Positions 36,707 through 45,216 of a stretch of 64,000 nt of DNA are shown here, piece after piece; positions within the stretch are counted from its first letter, which is position 1; the number at the start of each line of letters is the position of its first letter. A model generated the notes under the pieces. It was not told the DNA's origin, ran no database searches, and was given only the letters and a program-made list of their open reading frames with translations. Location: positions 1,798,001-1,862,000 of the forward strand of contig NZ_CP029562.1 in NCBI RefSeq assembly GCF_004136315.1. The letters run 5' to 3'. A program made the position numbers and the translations under genes. Origin of the DNA: Mesorhizobium sp. Pch-S. Its GTDB lineage: Bacteria; Pseudomonadota; Alphaproteobacteria; Rhizobiales; Rhizobiaceae.

Positions 36707-37936
36707 TTACTTCTTCAGCACTCCGTTTGCCTTGGCGGCGGCTTCCTTCAGGACGGCCTCCGGCTCTCCCTGTCCGAGATAGATCTTCTGGACAGCGTCC
36801 GAGGTGATCTGGGCGATCTCCTCCCAACCCGAGATGACCGGTGCGAAACGGGCCTCGGGCAACAGAGCGGTGAAGGCGGCAAGACCGGCATTGTCGACAT
36901 AATACGGCATCTTCGCCTCTTCCTTGTTCACCGGCAGGAAGCCTTCATTCTGGGTGAACTTGGCACGCTGTTCGGTGGTGAACAGATAGTCGAGCAGCTT
37001 CCATGCCTCTTCCTTGTTCTTGGAATTCTTGAACATTATGATGGAATCGGTGACGCCATAGGTGCCGCGTGCGCCGGTCGGTCCGGCCGGGATCGCCGCC
37101 ACGCCATATTTCAGGTTCGGCACCTCGTCCTTGATCTGGTTCATCAGGAAAGGCGCGGTGATCATCATGCCGACCTTGCCCTGCTTGAAGAGGTTCTGCA
37201 CGTCTTCGCGGTTCATCGAGGTGACGCCGGGCTGGGTCAGCCCCTCGTCGATCATCGACTTGTAGAGCTTGGCCGCATCGAGCGCGCCCGGCGTGGAAAG
37301 GCCGGAAGTGCCATCCTTGTTGAGGATCTCGGTGCCGAACGACCACATGCCGTAATAATAATAGACGTCGGTCTCGATCTCCTTGCCCTGGATGCCGTAG
37401 CCGAAGGCGCCGGTCGCCTTGATCTTGCGGGCGTCTTCCTGCAACTCGGCCCAGGTTCCGGGCGGGTTGGCGATGCCGGCCTTCTCGAACAGTTCCTTGT
37501 TGTAATACATGGCGCGCGCCGAAGCGGCGATCGGCAGGCCGTAGGTCTTGCCTTCCATGATCGACGGCGACAGGAACGTCTCGATGAAACGGCCCTTGAA
37601 ATCAGGCGTCATGTAGCCGTCAAGCGGCTCGGCGACGCCCTGCTGCACGAAATCGATCAGCCAGCGCGTGCCGATGATCGAAAGGTCGGCATTGGTGCCG
37701 GCGGTGATGTCGGTGGTCAGCTTCTGCAGCAGCACGTCCCACGGCACCACCTCGATCTTCAGGGTCGTGCCGGGATTGGCGGCCTCGAAGCCCTTCTTGA
37801 CCTCTTCGAAATAGGGGCCGGTCTTCGAGCTGTACTCCGCGACGGTCACGCGTACCTCGCCTGCATCGGCCTGCGCGGTCACCGCCAACATGCTCAAGCC
37901 GGCCAGAAGGCCGGCGGTCCATTGTGCCAGTCTCAT
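36707..37936 (-). CDS. Extracellular sugar-binding protein of an ABC transporter
   Basis: A 409-residue exported binding protein, with start at 37936 behind GGGAGAG. The signal peptide is [19 protein letters not shown] with cleavage near ADA. The mature part has the two-lobed family-1 pattern: [16 protein letters not shown], a region with [38 protein letters not shown] and PPGTWAEL, and [15 protein letters not shown] toward the end, typical of carbohydrate ABC transporters. It heads the leftward operon with both permeases. Specificity cannot be read from sequence; the neighbouring GH1 enzyme hints at a glycoside. Confidence 0.92.
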   Translation of the reverse strand: MRLAQWTAGLLAGLSMLAVTAQADAGEVRVTVAEYSSKTGPYFEEVKKGFEAANPGTTLKIEVVPWDVLLQKLTTDITAGTNADLSIIGTRWLIDFVQQGVAEPLDGYMTPDFKGRFIETFLSPSIMEGKTYGLPIAASARAMYYNKELFEKAGIANPPGTWAELQEDARKIKATGAFGYGIQGKEIETDVYYYYGMWSFGTEILNKDGTSGLSTPGALDAAKLYKSMIDEGLTQPGVTSMNREDVQNLFKQGKVGMMITAPFLMNQIKDEVPNLKYGVAAIPAGPTGARGTYGVTDSIIMFKNSKNKEEAWKLLDYLFTTEQRAKFTQNEGFLPVNKEEAKMPYYVDNAGLAAFTALLPEARFAPVISGWEEIAQITSDAVQKIYLGQGEPEAVLKEAAAKANGVLKK

Positions 37937-38133
37937 AAAATCTCTCCCATTGTCATTGCGGGCCATCGTCCTTTCGGACCAATGCCCCGGGCGGTAACAT
38001 GCGGCTCTTCCCTTCATGTTACTTTCCTACATTATCGCTGAAAATCCACCTTTCAAGCAGATTTTTCTGTTGCTTAATTACATTTTTGCTTACATTTTCG
38101 CACCCGGCCAGATTGGAGGAGACAGCGCGGGCA
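37937..38133. other. Divergent promoter region of the sugar uptake module
   Basis: About 200 bases separate the binding-protein gene from the SDR gene. The right half (38030-38100) is notably A+T-rich, in contrast to its surroundings, and probably carries both promoters and sites for the nearby RpiR-type regulator. I cannot define a clear operator by eye. Confidence 0.45.
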
Positions 38134-38901
38134 ATGTCCAATACCGAATTCCAGGGCAAGACCGTGGTGATCACCGGGGCCGGCGGCGGGCTCGGCTCGG
38201 CGCTGGTGACGTTGTTTGCCGAACGTGGCGCACGGGTGGTCGGCTGCGACCAGTCGGCCGAGGCCCTGAGCAGCGAGGCGATCGCCTCGCGCCATGTCTT
38301 CGACCTGACCCGGCGTGAAGAGATGGAGGCCGCCGCAAGCGCGCTCGTCGCGCGGGATGGCGTGCCCGATATCCTGATCAACAATGCCGGCTGGACGCGC
38401 GCAGAGACGCTGACGGCACTCAACGCCGCGACCATCGAACGCGAGCTCGACCTCAATCTCACCGGCGTCATGACCTTCGCCGACCCGCTGACCAAGGCAA
38501 TGGCCGGACGTGGCAGCGGCAGTGTCGTCTTCGTCTCGTCGGTCAACGCCATCGCGCATTTCGGCAATCCTGCCTATGCCGCGGCAAAGGCAGGTATCAA
38601 CGCCTATGCCAAGGCGCTCGCGGTCGAACTCGGCCGCAGCGGCGTGCGCGCCAACGTCGTGTGCCCCGGCTCGATCCGCACCGCCGCCTGGGATCACAGG
38701 CTCGAAAAGAACCCGGAAGTTCTCGGCAAGCTGAAGCGGCTCTACCCGCTCGGCCGCATCGTCGAGGCCCGTGAAGTGGCCGAGGCTGTCGCCTTCCTGG
38801 CATCGGCGCGCGCTTCGGGCATCACCGGCGTGGTGATGCCCGTGGACGCCGGCTTGACGGCAGGTTTCCTGCCCTTCATCGATGACATATTGGGAGGCTA
38901 G
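38134..38901 (+). CDS. SDR-family oxidoreductase
   Basis: A 255-residue short-chain dehydrogenase. The nucleotide-binding motif is TGAGGGLG near the N-terminus, followed by NNAGWT, the catalytic Ser in FVSSVNA and the Y-A-A-A-K active-site pair (PAYAAAKAG), ending with the usual G-I-T-G segment and a D-x-G-L. The frame is open upstream to 37999, but that leader is A+T-rich and unlike coding sequence. It is first of a rightward operon and ends two bases before the ATPase gene. It probably oxidises or reduces a sugar-derived intermediate. Confidence 0.88.
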   Translation: MSNTEFQGKTVVITGAGGGLGSALVTLFAERGARVVGCDQSAEALSSEAIASRHVFDLTRREEMEAAASALVARDGVPDILINNAGWTRAETLTALNAATIERELDLNLTGVMTFADPLTKAMAGRGSGSVVFVSSVNAIAHFGNPAYAAAKAGINAYAKALAVELGRSGVRANVVCPGSIRTAAWDHRLEKNPEVLGKLKRLYPLGRIVEAREVAEAVAFLASARASGITGVVMPVDAGLTAGFLPFIDDILGG

Positions 38902-38903
38902 CC

Positions 38904-39965
38904 ATGACCGATGTCTCGTTCCGCGGGCTGTCGAAATCCTACGGACAGCACAAGATCCTCGAGGACATCAACCTGGAGATCGCCAGCGGCGAGTTCGTCG
39001 TGCTGGTCGGCCCGTCCGGCTGCGGCAAGTCCACGCTGCTGCGCATGCTGGCGGGCCTGGAAACGATCTCCTCCGGCGATCTCCTGGTCGGCGGCGTGCG
39101 CTCCAACGATCTGCCGCCGCAGAAGCGCAACATCGCCATGGTGTTCCAGTCCTACGCGCTGTTCCCGCACCTGAAGGCCTCACAGAACATCGGCTTCGGT
39201 CCGAAGATCCGTGGCGAAAGCGCGCCGGTGATCGAGGAAAAGGTCAAGAAAGCCTCCGGTATCCTCAACCTGTTCTCCTATCTCGACCGCTATCCGCGCC
39301 AGCTCTCCGGCGGCCAGCGCCAACGCGTTGCCATGGGCCGCGCCATCGTGCGCGAGCCTTCCGTGTTCCTGTTCGACGAGCCGCTCTCCAATCTCGACGC
39401 CCAGCTGCGCGTGCAGATGCGCACCGAGATCAAGGCGCTGCACCAGCGGCTCAAATCCACCATCGTCTATGTCACGCACGACCAGATCGAAGCGATGACC
39501 ATGGCCGACCGTATCGTGGTCATGGACAAGGGCCGCATCCAGCAGGTCGGCAAGCCGCTGGACCTTTATGACAAGCCGGCAAACAAGTTCGTCGCCTCCT
39601 TCATCGGCTCGCCATCGATGAGCTTCGTTTCCGGGGCGCTGAAATCGGAATCCGATGGGACCTGGTTCGAGCCGGCCGGTGGCGGCAGGCTGAAACTTGC
39701 CGGTGCGCAGGCTCTCTCGGGAACCATCGAGGCCGGCATCCGCCCTGAACATTTCGTTGCCGGCGGCGACAGCGCCGTCAGCCTGCGCGTCGATGTGGTC
39801 GAGCCGACCGGCTCTGAAACCCACGTCTATGGTGCCATCGGCAACGACGCCATCCGCGCGGTGTTCCGCGACCGCATCGCGGTGAAACCCGGCGACCGGC
39901 TGCCGGTCAGCGTCGCACCCGGCAACATCCACCTGTTCGATACGGCGACAGGCCTGCCGCTGTGA
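38904..39965 (+). CDS. UgpC/MalK-type sugar ABC transporter ATP-binding protein
   Basis: A 353-residue ATPase with Walker A GPSGCGKST, signature LSGGQRQRVAMGRA, Walker B VFLFDEPLSNLD and the H-loop VTHD, followed by the TOBE-type regulatory domain (about residues 240-353, with GIRPEHF). The length and C-terminal domain are those of UgpC/MalK ATPases. It is encoded in the operon divergent from the binding protein and permeases and is their likely ATPase. Its last codon overlaps the GTG start of the next gene. Confidence 0.92.
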   Translation: MTDVSFRGLSKSYGQHKILEDINLEIASGEFVVLVGPSGCGKSTLLRMLAGLETISSGDLLVGGVRSNDLPPQKRNIAMVFQSYALFPHLKASQNIGFGPKIRGESAPVIEEKVKKASGILNLFSYLDRYPRQLSGGQRQRVAMGRAIVREPSVFLFDEPLSNLDAQLRVQMRTEIKALHQRLKSTIVYVTHDQIEAMTMADRIVVMDKGRIQQVGKPLDLYDKPANKFVASFIGSPSMSFVSGALKSESDGTWFEPAGGGRLKLAGAQALSGTIEAGIRPEHFVAGGDSAVSLRVDVVEPTGSETHVYGAIGNDAIRAVFRDRIAVKPGDRLPVSVAPGNIHLFDTATGLPL

Positions 39966-40843
39966 AGACACCGGCGGACATCATCACCCGCCTGCAGATG
40001 ATGGCGCAGGACGGCACCAGATCCGACCGCCGGCTGGCATCCATGGTGCTGTCCGATCCCGACTTCGCCTCCAAGGCCGCAATCTCGGAGATCGCCACGC
40101 GCGCCGGCATCAGCGAGCCGACCGTCACACGCTTCTGCCGCAATCTCGGCTGCGACGGCCTGCGCGATTTCAAATTCTACCTTGCCCAGGCAATCGCCGT
40201 CGGCGGCCAGTATCTTTCGGCGGAACCACCGGGCAGCGACGTGCGCGACCAGCGCATCGCAGCCGCCATCACCGAAGCGGCGATCGCCGCCATCCAGCGT
40301 GCCAGCGCCATGCTGCCGATGCCCAAGCTGATCGAGATCGCCGAACGCATCGCGGTTTCCGGCAACATCCTGTGCATCGGCTCCGGCGGTATCTCCTCGA
40401 TGATGGCGACCGAGATGCAGAACAGGCTGTTCCGGCTCGGGCTGTCCGCGCTGGCGCAGGTTGATGGCCAGCTGCAGCGCATGTACGCCTCGGTGGCAAC
40501 GCCGGAAACCACCGTTGTCGCCTTCTCCGTCTCCGGTTATGCGCGTTCGGTGGTCGAGGCCGTGCAGGTCGCCCGCCAGTATGGCGCCACCACCGTTGCC
40601 ATCACCGCGCCCGATTCCGCGCTGGCCAAGGCAGCGGAGACGCTGATCCCGTTCCAGTCGCTCGAGGACGGCAACATCTACAAGCCAACCTCCTCGCGTT
40701 TCGCGCTGCTGGCCATCCTCGACATCATCGCCACGGCAACCGCCGAAGCGCGCGGGCCGAAGGCGCTGGAAAATCTGCGCCGGATCAAGCAGAGCGTGTA
40801 CACGCTGAAAGTCGCCGACCCGCGCCTGCCGCTGGGGGACTGA
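39962..40843 (+). CDS. MurR/RpiR-family transcriptional regulator
   Basis: A 293-residue regulator starting at GTG, overlapping the ATPase stop. The N-terminal winged-helix domain (about residues 1-80) contains AISEIATRAGISEPTVTRFCRNLGCDG, a classical RpiR helix-turn-helix. The C-terminal SIS domain (about 125-265) with ILCIGSGGISSMMATEMQNRL and VVAFSVSGYARSVVEA would bind a phosphosugar. It probably senses an intermediate of the imported compound and controls one or both divergent operons. Confidence 0.92.
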   Translation: MKTPADIITRLQMMAQDGTRSDRRLASMVLSDPDFASKAAISEIATRAGISEPTVTRFCRNLGCDGLRDFKFYLAQAIAVGGQYLSAEPPGSDVRDQRIAAAITEAAIAAIQRASAMLPMPKLIEIAERIAVSGNILCIGSGGISSMMATEMQNRLFRLGLSALAQVDGQLQRMYASVATPETTVVAFSVSGYARSVVEAVQVARQYGATTVAITAPDSALAKAAETLIPFQSLEDGNIYKPTSSRFALLAILDIIATATAEARGPKALENLRRIKQSVYTLKVADPRLPLGD

Positions 40844-42279
40844 TGGTGACACGCTTTCCTCCAGCTCGCGAGACGGCTGACACTGCTGCAGGCTTGGGCC
40901 GAATGTTTCCGCGCGGATTTCTGTTCGGTGTCGCAACCGCTGCCTATCAGATCGAAGGCGCCCTCACCGAAGACGGGCGTGGCGAGTCGGTCTGGGATCG
41001 TTTCCTGCGCCAACCGGGGCTTGTGGTGGATGGCAGTGACGGCGCAGTCGCGGCTGACCACTACCATCGCTGGCGCGAGGATCTCGGCATCATGACCGAG
41101 CTCGGTCTCGGCGCCTATCGTTTCTCCATTTCCTGGTCGAGGGTCCAGCCTGACGGTGGCGGCGCAGTCAATGAAGCGGGGCTCGCCTTCTACGACCGGC
41201 TCGTCGATGGTCTGCTGGAACGGAACATCGAACCCGTCGCAACGCTTTTCCATTCCGACATGCCTGCCGCGCTCATGGACAACGGGGGCTGGCGCGCACG
41301 CGAGACGAGCGCACGGTTCGGCGACTTCGCTGAACATGTGGCCAGGCGAATCGGCGACCGGGTCAGCAACTGGTTCACCATTGCCGAACCCTACACCTTG
41401 ATGCGCCACAGCTACGTGCTCGGCGAGCATGCGCCCGGCCTGCGCCTGTCGACCGGCGCAGCCCTGCCGGTGATGCACCATCTTCTCCTCGGCCATGGTC
41501 TTGCCACCAGGGCCATCCGCTCGCACTCGAAGGCAAGGATCGGCCTGACCAACCACTCTTCGCCTTGCCAGCCTGTTTCTCAGACGGCCGAAGACGGTGC
41601 GGCAAACACGATGTTCGAGACGCTGCGCAACCATACCGTCACCGATGCCATCCTGCTCGGCCGCTATCCGGAGGAGTTGGAAGCCCTTCCCGATGCCGAT
41701 TGGTCGGCAGTGCTGGAAAATGATTTCGAGATCATCCAGACCCCGGTCGACTGGCTTGGTTTGACCTATTTCCACCCGATCGCGGTGAGCTCCGCCGCTC
41801 CGTATGGATCCGAGCCATTTGATATCGCAGTGACCGGCGGCGAGCCGGAAACCACCATGGGATGGCCGATCGTGCCGGCTGGCCTCGGCGAAATCCTGAC
41901 CCGTCTCCAGGACCGCTATGGCGACAGGCTGCCGCCGATCGTCATCACCGAGAATGGCTGCTCCATGCCGGACCGGCTCTCCGACGAAGGTCGCGTCGAT
42001 GACCCGCGGAGGATCCGCTTCCTTGCAGATCATCTGAAGGTGCTCGCCGGGGCGATACAGTCCGGCATCCGCATCGATGGCTACTTCATCTGGTCGTTCC
42101 TGGATCACTTCGAATGGGAACTTGGCTACACCAAGCGGTGGGGCATCGTGTATGTCGATTTCGAGACCCAACGGCGAACGCTCAAATCGAGTGCCCATTG
42201 GTACCGAGAATTGATCGAAGGCTGGCGGTCTGCCCAGGTTTTGATGGATCGACCATCGTTTCTGCCGACGAGAGAGTGA
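40843..42279 (+). CDS. Glycoside hydrolase family 1 (beta-glucosidase-like) with altered NEP motif
   Basis: A 478-residue GH1 enzyme. N-terminal signatures are FLFGVATAAYQIEG, GRGESVWDRF and FSISWSRVQPDG. The nucleophile motif ITENG is intact at Glu370. The acid/base motif, normally T-x-N-E-P, reads T-I-A-E-P at residues 179-183, so Glu182 is kept but the neighbouring Asn, which usually contacts the substrate 2-hydroxyl, is Ala. Near the end WSFLDHFEWELGYTKRWGIVYVDF matches the family. It lacks a signal peptide, so it acts on imported, possibly unusual (2-modified or deoxy) glycosides. The ATG overlaps the regulator stop. Confidence 0.9.
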   Translation: MVTRFPPARETADTAAGLGRMFPRGFLFGVATAAYQIEGALTEDGRGESVWDRFLRQPGLVVDGSDGAVAADHYHRWREDLGIMTELGLGAYRFSISWSRVQPDGGGAVNEAGLAFYDRLVDGLLERNIEPVATLFHSDMPAALMDNGGWRARETSARFGDFAEHVARRIGDRVSNWFTIAEPYTLMRHSYVLGEHAPGLRLSTGAALPVMHHLLLGHGLATRAIRSHSKARIGLTNHSSPCQPVSQTAEDGAANTMFETLRNHTVTDAILLGRYPEELEALPDADWSAVLENDFEIIQTPVDWLGLTYFHPIAVSSAAPYGSEPFDIAVTGGEPETTMGWPIVPAGLGEILTRLQDRYGDRLPPIVITENGCSMPDRLSDEGRVDDPRRIRFLADHLKVLAGAIQSGIRIDGYFIWSFLDHFEWELGYTKRWGIVYVDFETQRRTLKSSAHWYRELIEGWRSAQVLMDRPSFLPTRE

Positions 42280-42281
42280 AG

Positions 42282-43352
42282 ATGAGCCCACGCCCCAAGA
42301 CCATTGCCGAAATCGACACGCCTGCCGTGCTGATCGACATCGACCGCGCCGAACGCAACATCGCCAATGCGCAGAAGGCCGCCGAGGCCGCCGGCGTGAA
42401 GCTGCGACCGCACATCAAGACGCACAAGCTGCCCTTCTTTGCCAAGAAGCAGGTCGAGGCGGGCGCCATCGGCATCACCTGCCAGAAGATCGGCGAGGCG
42501 GAAGTGATGGCCGATGCCGGGCTGACCGACATCTTCCTGCCCTACAACATCATTGGCAAGGCGAAGCTTGCGCGGCTGCTGGCGCTGCACAGGCGCATCA
42601 CGCTGTCCGTCACCGCCGACAGCGCGACCACGATCGCCGGCCTTGCCGAGACCTTCACCGATCCCGGCCGGCCACTCAAGGTGCTGGTCGAATGCGACAC
42701 CGGTGCTGCCCGCTGCGGCGTCCAGACCGCCGAGCAGGCGCTGGCGCTGGCCAGACAGATCGATGCGGCACCGGGCCTTGCCTTCGGCGGACTGATGACC
42801 TATCCGGCCGCCGGCGCGCCGCAGGGCGCGGAAGCCTGGCTCGCCAGCGCGCGCGACCTGCTCGAAAGGCAAGGGCTGGCCTGCGAGACCGTGACCAGCG
42901 GCGGCACGCCCGACATGTGGCGCAAGCAGGATGCCACCATCGTCACCGAATACCGGCCCGGCACCTATATCTACATGGACCGCTACCAGGTGAAGCAGGG
43001 CGCCGCCACGGCCGACGATTGCGCACTCACCGTGCTTGCCACCGTGGTCTCGGCGCCGACGCCGACCCGCGCCATCCTCGACAGCGGCTCCAAGGCGCTC
43101 ACCAGCGACCTGCTCGGCCTGCCGGACCATGGCGAACTGGTTGGCATTCCGGGCGCCCGCGTGACGGCGCTCAGCGAGGAACACGGCAAGGTCGAACTGA
43201 GCGACGGCGCGACACTGGCGGTCGGTGACCGCGTGCGCGTGCTGCCCGACCATGCCTGCGTGGTCACCAACCTGTTTGACGAAATCTACCTCGTTTCCGG
43301 TGACCGCGTCGTCGACGTGCTGCCGGTCGCCGCGCGCGGCAAACTTTCCTGA
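42282..43352 (+). CDS. PLP-dependent D-threonine aldolase / D-serine dehydratase-like protein
   Basis: A 356-residue protein of the alanine-racemase-barrel group (DSD1/D-threonine aldolase family). RPHIKTHKLP carries the pyridoxal lysine, CQKIGEAEVMADAG follows, and the C-terminal domain ends with PDHAC, giving the His-x-Cys zinc site seen in D-serine dehydratases. It would cleave or deaminate a D-beta-hydroxy amino acid. It starts two bases after the GH1 stop. Together with the RidA gene in the divergent operon it suggests an imine-forming amino-acid step in the pathway. Confidence 0.88.
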   Translation: MSPRPKTIAEIDTPAVLIDIDRAERNIANAQKAAEAAGVKLRPHIKTHKLPFFAKKQVEAGAIGITCQKIGEAEVMADAGLTDIFLPYNIIGKAKLARLLALHRRITLSVTADSATTIAGLAETFTDPGRPLKVLVECDTGAARCGVQTAEQALALARQIDAAPGLAFGGLMTYPAAGAPQGAEAWLASARDLLERQGLACETVTSGGTPDMWRKQDATIVTEYRPGTYIYMDRYQVKQGAATADDCALTVLATVVSAPTPTRAILDSGSKALTSDLLGLPDHGELVGIPGARVTALSEEHGKVELSDGATLAVGDRVRVLPDHACVVTNLFDEIYLVSGDRVVDVLPVAARGKLS

Positions 43353-43379
43353 ACCCTTCTCCAGACGAACGGAGCTTTC

Positions 43380-43853
43380 ATGTCTGAAACCAAGAACCCA
43401 TTTGCCGGCGACGCGGACCGCGCCTTCATCTGGGAAATGCTGATGCCGCGCGATTTCGAGGCTTTTGCCGCGCAGGACTGGTCGATGGTGGCCGGCGACT
43501 TCGACGAGATGCGCTTCCTCGGCATCCATGCCCACAATTCCCCCAACCAGGACGACTGGAACGCTGCCTTCCCGACCCTGCAGGCCTATCGCGACGAATG
43601 GCTGCGCCAGGCCGCCGAATCCGCTTCGGTCGCCTATGCCGAGCCATTGCCTTCCGCACTGCTCAAGGCGGTGACGCTCGACCGCATCGACATCAACGGC
43701 AATGTCGCGGTGGCACACAAGAAGTTCGACGGCACCGTGCCGCTTGCCGATGGCGGTGTCGACCGGCTGAACTGGCAGACGCTCTATTTCTGCCGCAACG
43801 ACGGCGACCGCTGGCGCATCACCGGCTTCGTCGGCTACATGAAATACCGCTGA
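43380..43853 (+). CDS. Hypothetical protein, possibly NTF2/SnoaL-like
   Basis: A 157-residue soluble protein with no signal or membrane segment. The sequence FIWEMLMPRDFEAFAAQDWSMVAGDF followed by beta-rich ends (RWRITGFVGYMKY) suggests a cone-shaped NTF2-like fold, but I see no signature that settles it. It is 27 bases after the PLP enzyme and is the last gene of the rightward operon, followed by a palindromic repeat. Its consistent operon position argues for a role in the same breakdown pathway, perhaps as a small isomerase or cyclase-type enzyme. Confidence 0.7.
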   Translation: MSETKNPFAGDADRAFIWEMLMPRDFEAFAAQDWSMVAGDFDEMRFLGIHAHNSPNQDDWNAAFPTLQAYRDEWLRQAAESASVAYAEPLPSALLKAVTLDRIDINGNVAVAHKKFDGTVPLADGGVDRLNWQTLYFCRNDGDRWRITGFVGYMKYR

Positions 43854-43875
43854 TCCGATCCAGGCGATCGCCGCT

Positions 43876-43947
43876 GGAGCGTTGCCGTTTTTCGCAAAAG
43901 CGCGGCAACGCTCCGGCTCCTTGTTTTCACGCAATTCCGGACAGAAG
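43876..43947 (-). repeat. Palindromic intergenic element, copy R1 (5'-truncated)
   Basis: Read on the minus strand, it contains the common core GGAATTGCGTGAAAACAA followed by a hairpin with a perfect 12-bp stem (GGAGCGTTGCCG at 43876-43887 pairing with 43903-43914). The first hairpin of the element, complete in the other two copies, is mostly missing. It lies just after the last gene of the operon and could also act as a transcript 3' end. Confidence 0.8.
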
Positions 43948-44147
43948 CCTTTACACCCTGCTCCTGGACTTCCGCCTGAAATCGGCCGCGCACGGGCAGT
44001 TTATTAACTGGCGCTGCAATAAGCTCCCTTCGGCCGTCGCATCGGCCACCGCCCGTATCCTGCGAGCGCGTATCGGAGCCGAGGAATGTCCGTGCATCGC
44101 CATCCCCGATTGGAAGGCCGCCTTGTCGATGGCATCGAGGCGCCGGC

Positions 44148-45194
44148 ATGTCTCTGAAAGGCTCCGCCAAGAGGTTTCTCAAGCACGGCGCGATCCGTGC
44201 CGGCCTGGAAGGCGTCGCGCTGACGCGGGCCGGCATGCTGTGGCCGGCGGCCGCGGGGCGCGGCGTGATCTTCACCCTGCATCATGTGCGCCCGGCGCGT
44301 CGCGGTGGCTTCGACCCCATCGCAACGCTTTCGGTGACGCCGGAATTCCTTGATGAGGCAATCCGTGTCTGCATCGAGTCGGGCCTGACGCCGGCGGCGC
44401 TGGACGACCTGCCGCGCCTGCTTGCCGATCCCAATGAGAAGCGCCGCTTCGCCGCATTCACGCTGGATGACGGCCTGCGCGACAATGCCGAGCACGCCGC
44501 ACCTGTGTTTCGTCGGCATGGCGTGCCCTACACCATTTTCGTCACCAAGGGTTTCATCGAACGCAGCCGCTCGATGTGGTGGGAAACGGCCAAGGTGCTG
44601 ACACGCTCCAAGGACCAGTTCGAGTTCGATTTCGGCAAGGGGATGGAGACGGTCATCACGCGAAACCTTGCCCAGAAGCAGGATACCTATGAACGGATCG
44701 TCCACTTCGTGCATTCGAACAACGAGGACGCAGCCGTGGCGGAAGTCGACCGGGCTGCCCGCTCGCGCATGATCGACCCGCTCGCCATCGTCGATCAGCT
44801 GGTGATGACGGCCGAGGAACTGCGGACCCTGTCCGCCGACCGGCTGGTGCGCTTCGGGGCGCACACGCAGACCCACATCGCCATGGCGAGAGTGGATGAA
44901 GCACGGCTTGCCGATGAGGTCACCGGATCGATCGATGCCGTCGAATCCTATGTCGGTTACAGGCCGACCACCTTTGCCTATCCCTATGGTACCAAGGTTG
45001 CGGTGTCGCCACGCGAATTCGATGCCGTTGCGAAGGCCGGCATCAAACTTGCCGTCACCACCCGTCCCGGCATGCTGACGGTCGACAGCTTCAACCAGCC
45101 GACCGAACTGCCGCGTGTCTCGCTCAATGGCCACTACCAGCGGCGGCGTTACGTGAAGGCGCTGCTGACCGGCATCCCCTTCAAGCTATTCTGA
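44148..45194 (+). CDS. Polysaccharide deacetylase-family protein
   Basis: A 348-residue carbohydrate esterase 4 (NodB-homology) protein. Motif 1 is FTLDDGLRD, a TFDDG variant with D107/D108 as catalytic base and metal ligand. Motif 2 is the zinc-binding pair in HTQTH. A later RPTTFAYPYGT supplies the usual R-x-P-x-x-P-Y-G. There is no clear signal peptide. Family members remove N- or O-acetyl groups from chitin oligomers, peptidoglycan or exopolysaccharide. It is transcribed alone, convergent with the citrate-synthase-like gene. Confidence 0.87.
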   Translation: MSLKGSAKRFLKHGAIRAGLEGVALTRAGMLWPAAAGRGVIFTLHHVRPARRGGFDPIATLSVTPEFLDEAIRVCIESGLTPAALDDLPRLLADPNEKRRFAAFTLDDGLRDNAEHAAPVFRRHGVPYTIFVTKGFIERSRSMWWETAKVLTRSKDQFEFDFGKGMETVITRNLAQKQDTYERIVHFVHSNNEDAAVAEVDRAARSRMIDPLAIVDQLVMTAEELRTLSADRLVRFGAHTQTHIAMARVDEARLADEVTGSIDAVESYVGYRPTTFAYPYGTKVAVSPREFDAVAKAGIKLAVTTRPGMLTVDSFNQPTELPRVSLNGHYQRRRYVKALLTGIPFKLF

Positions 45195-45216
45195 GCGTCC
45201 CGCCAAAATGCGTCGT

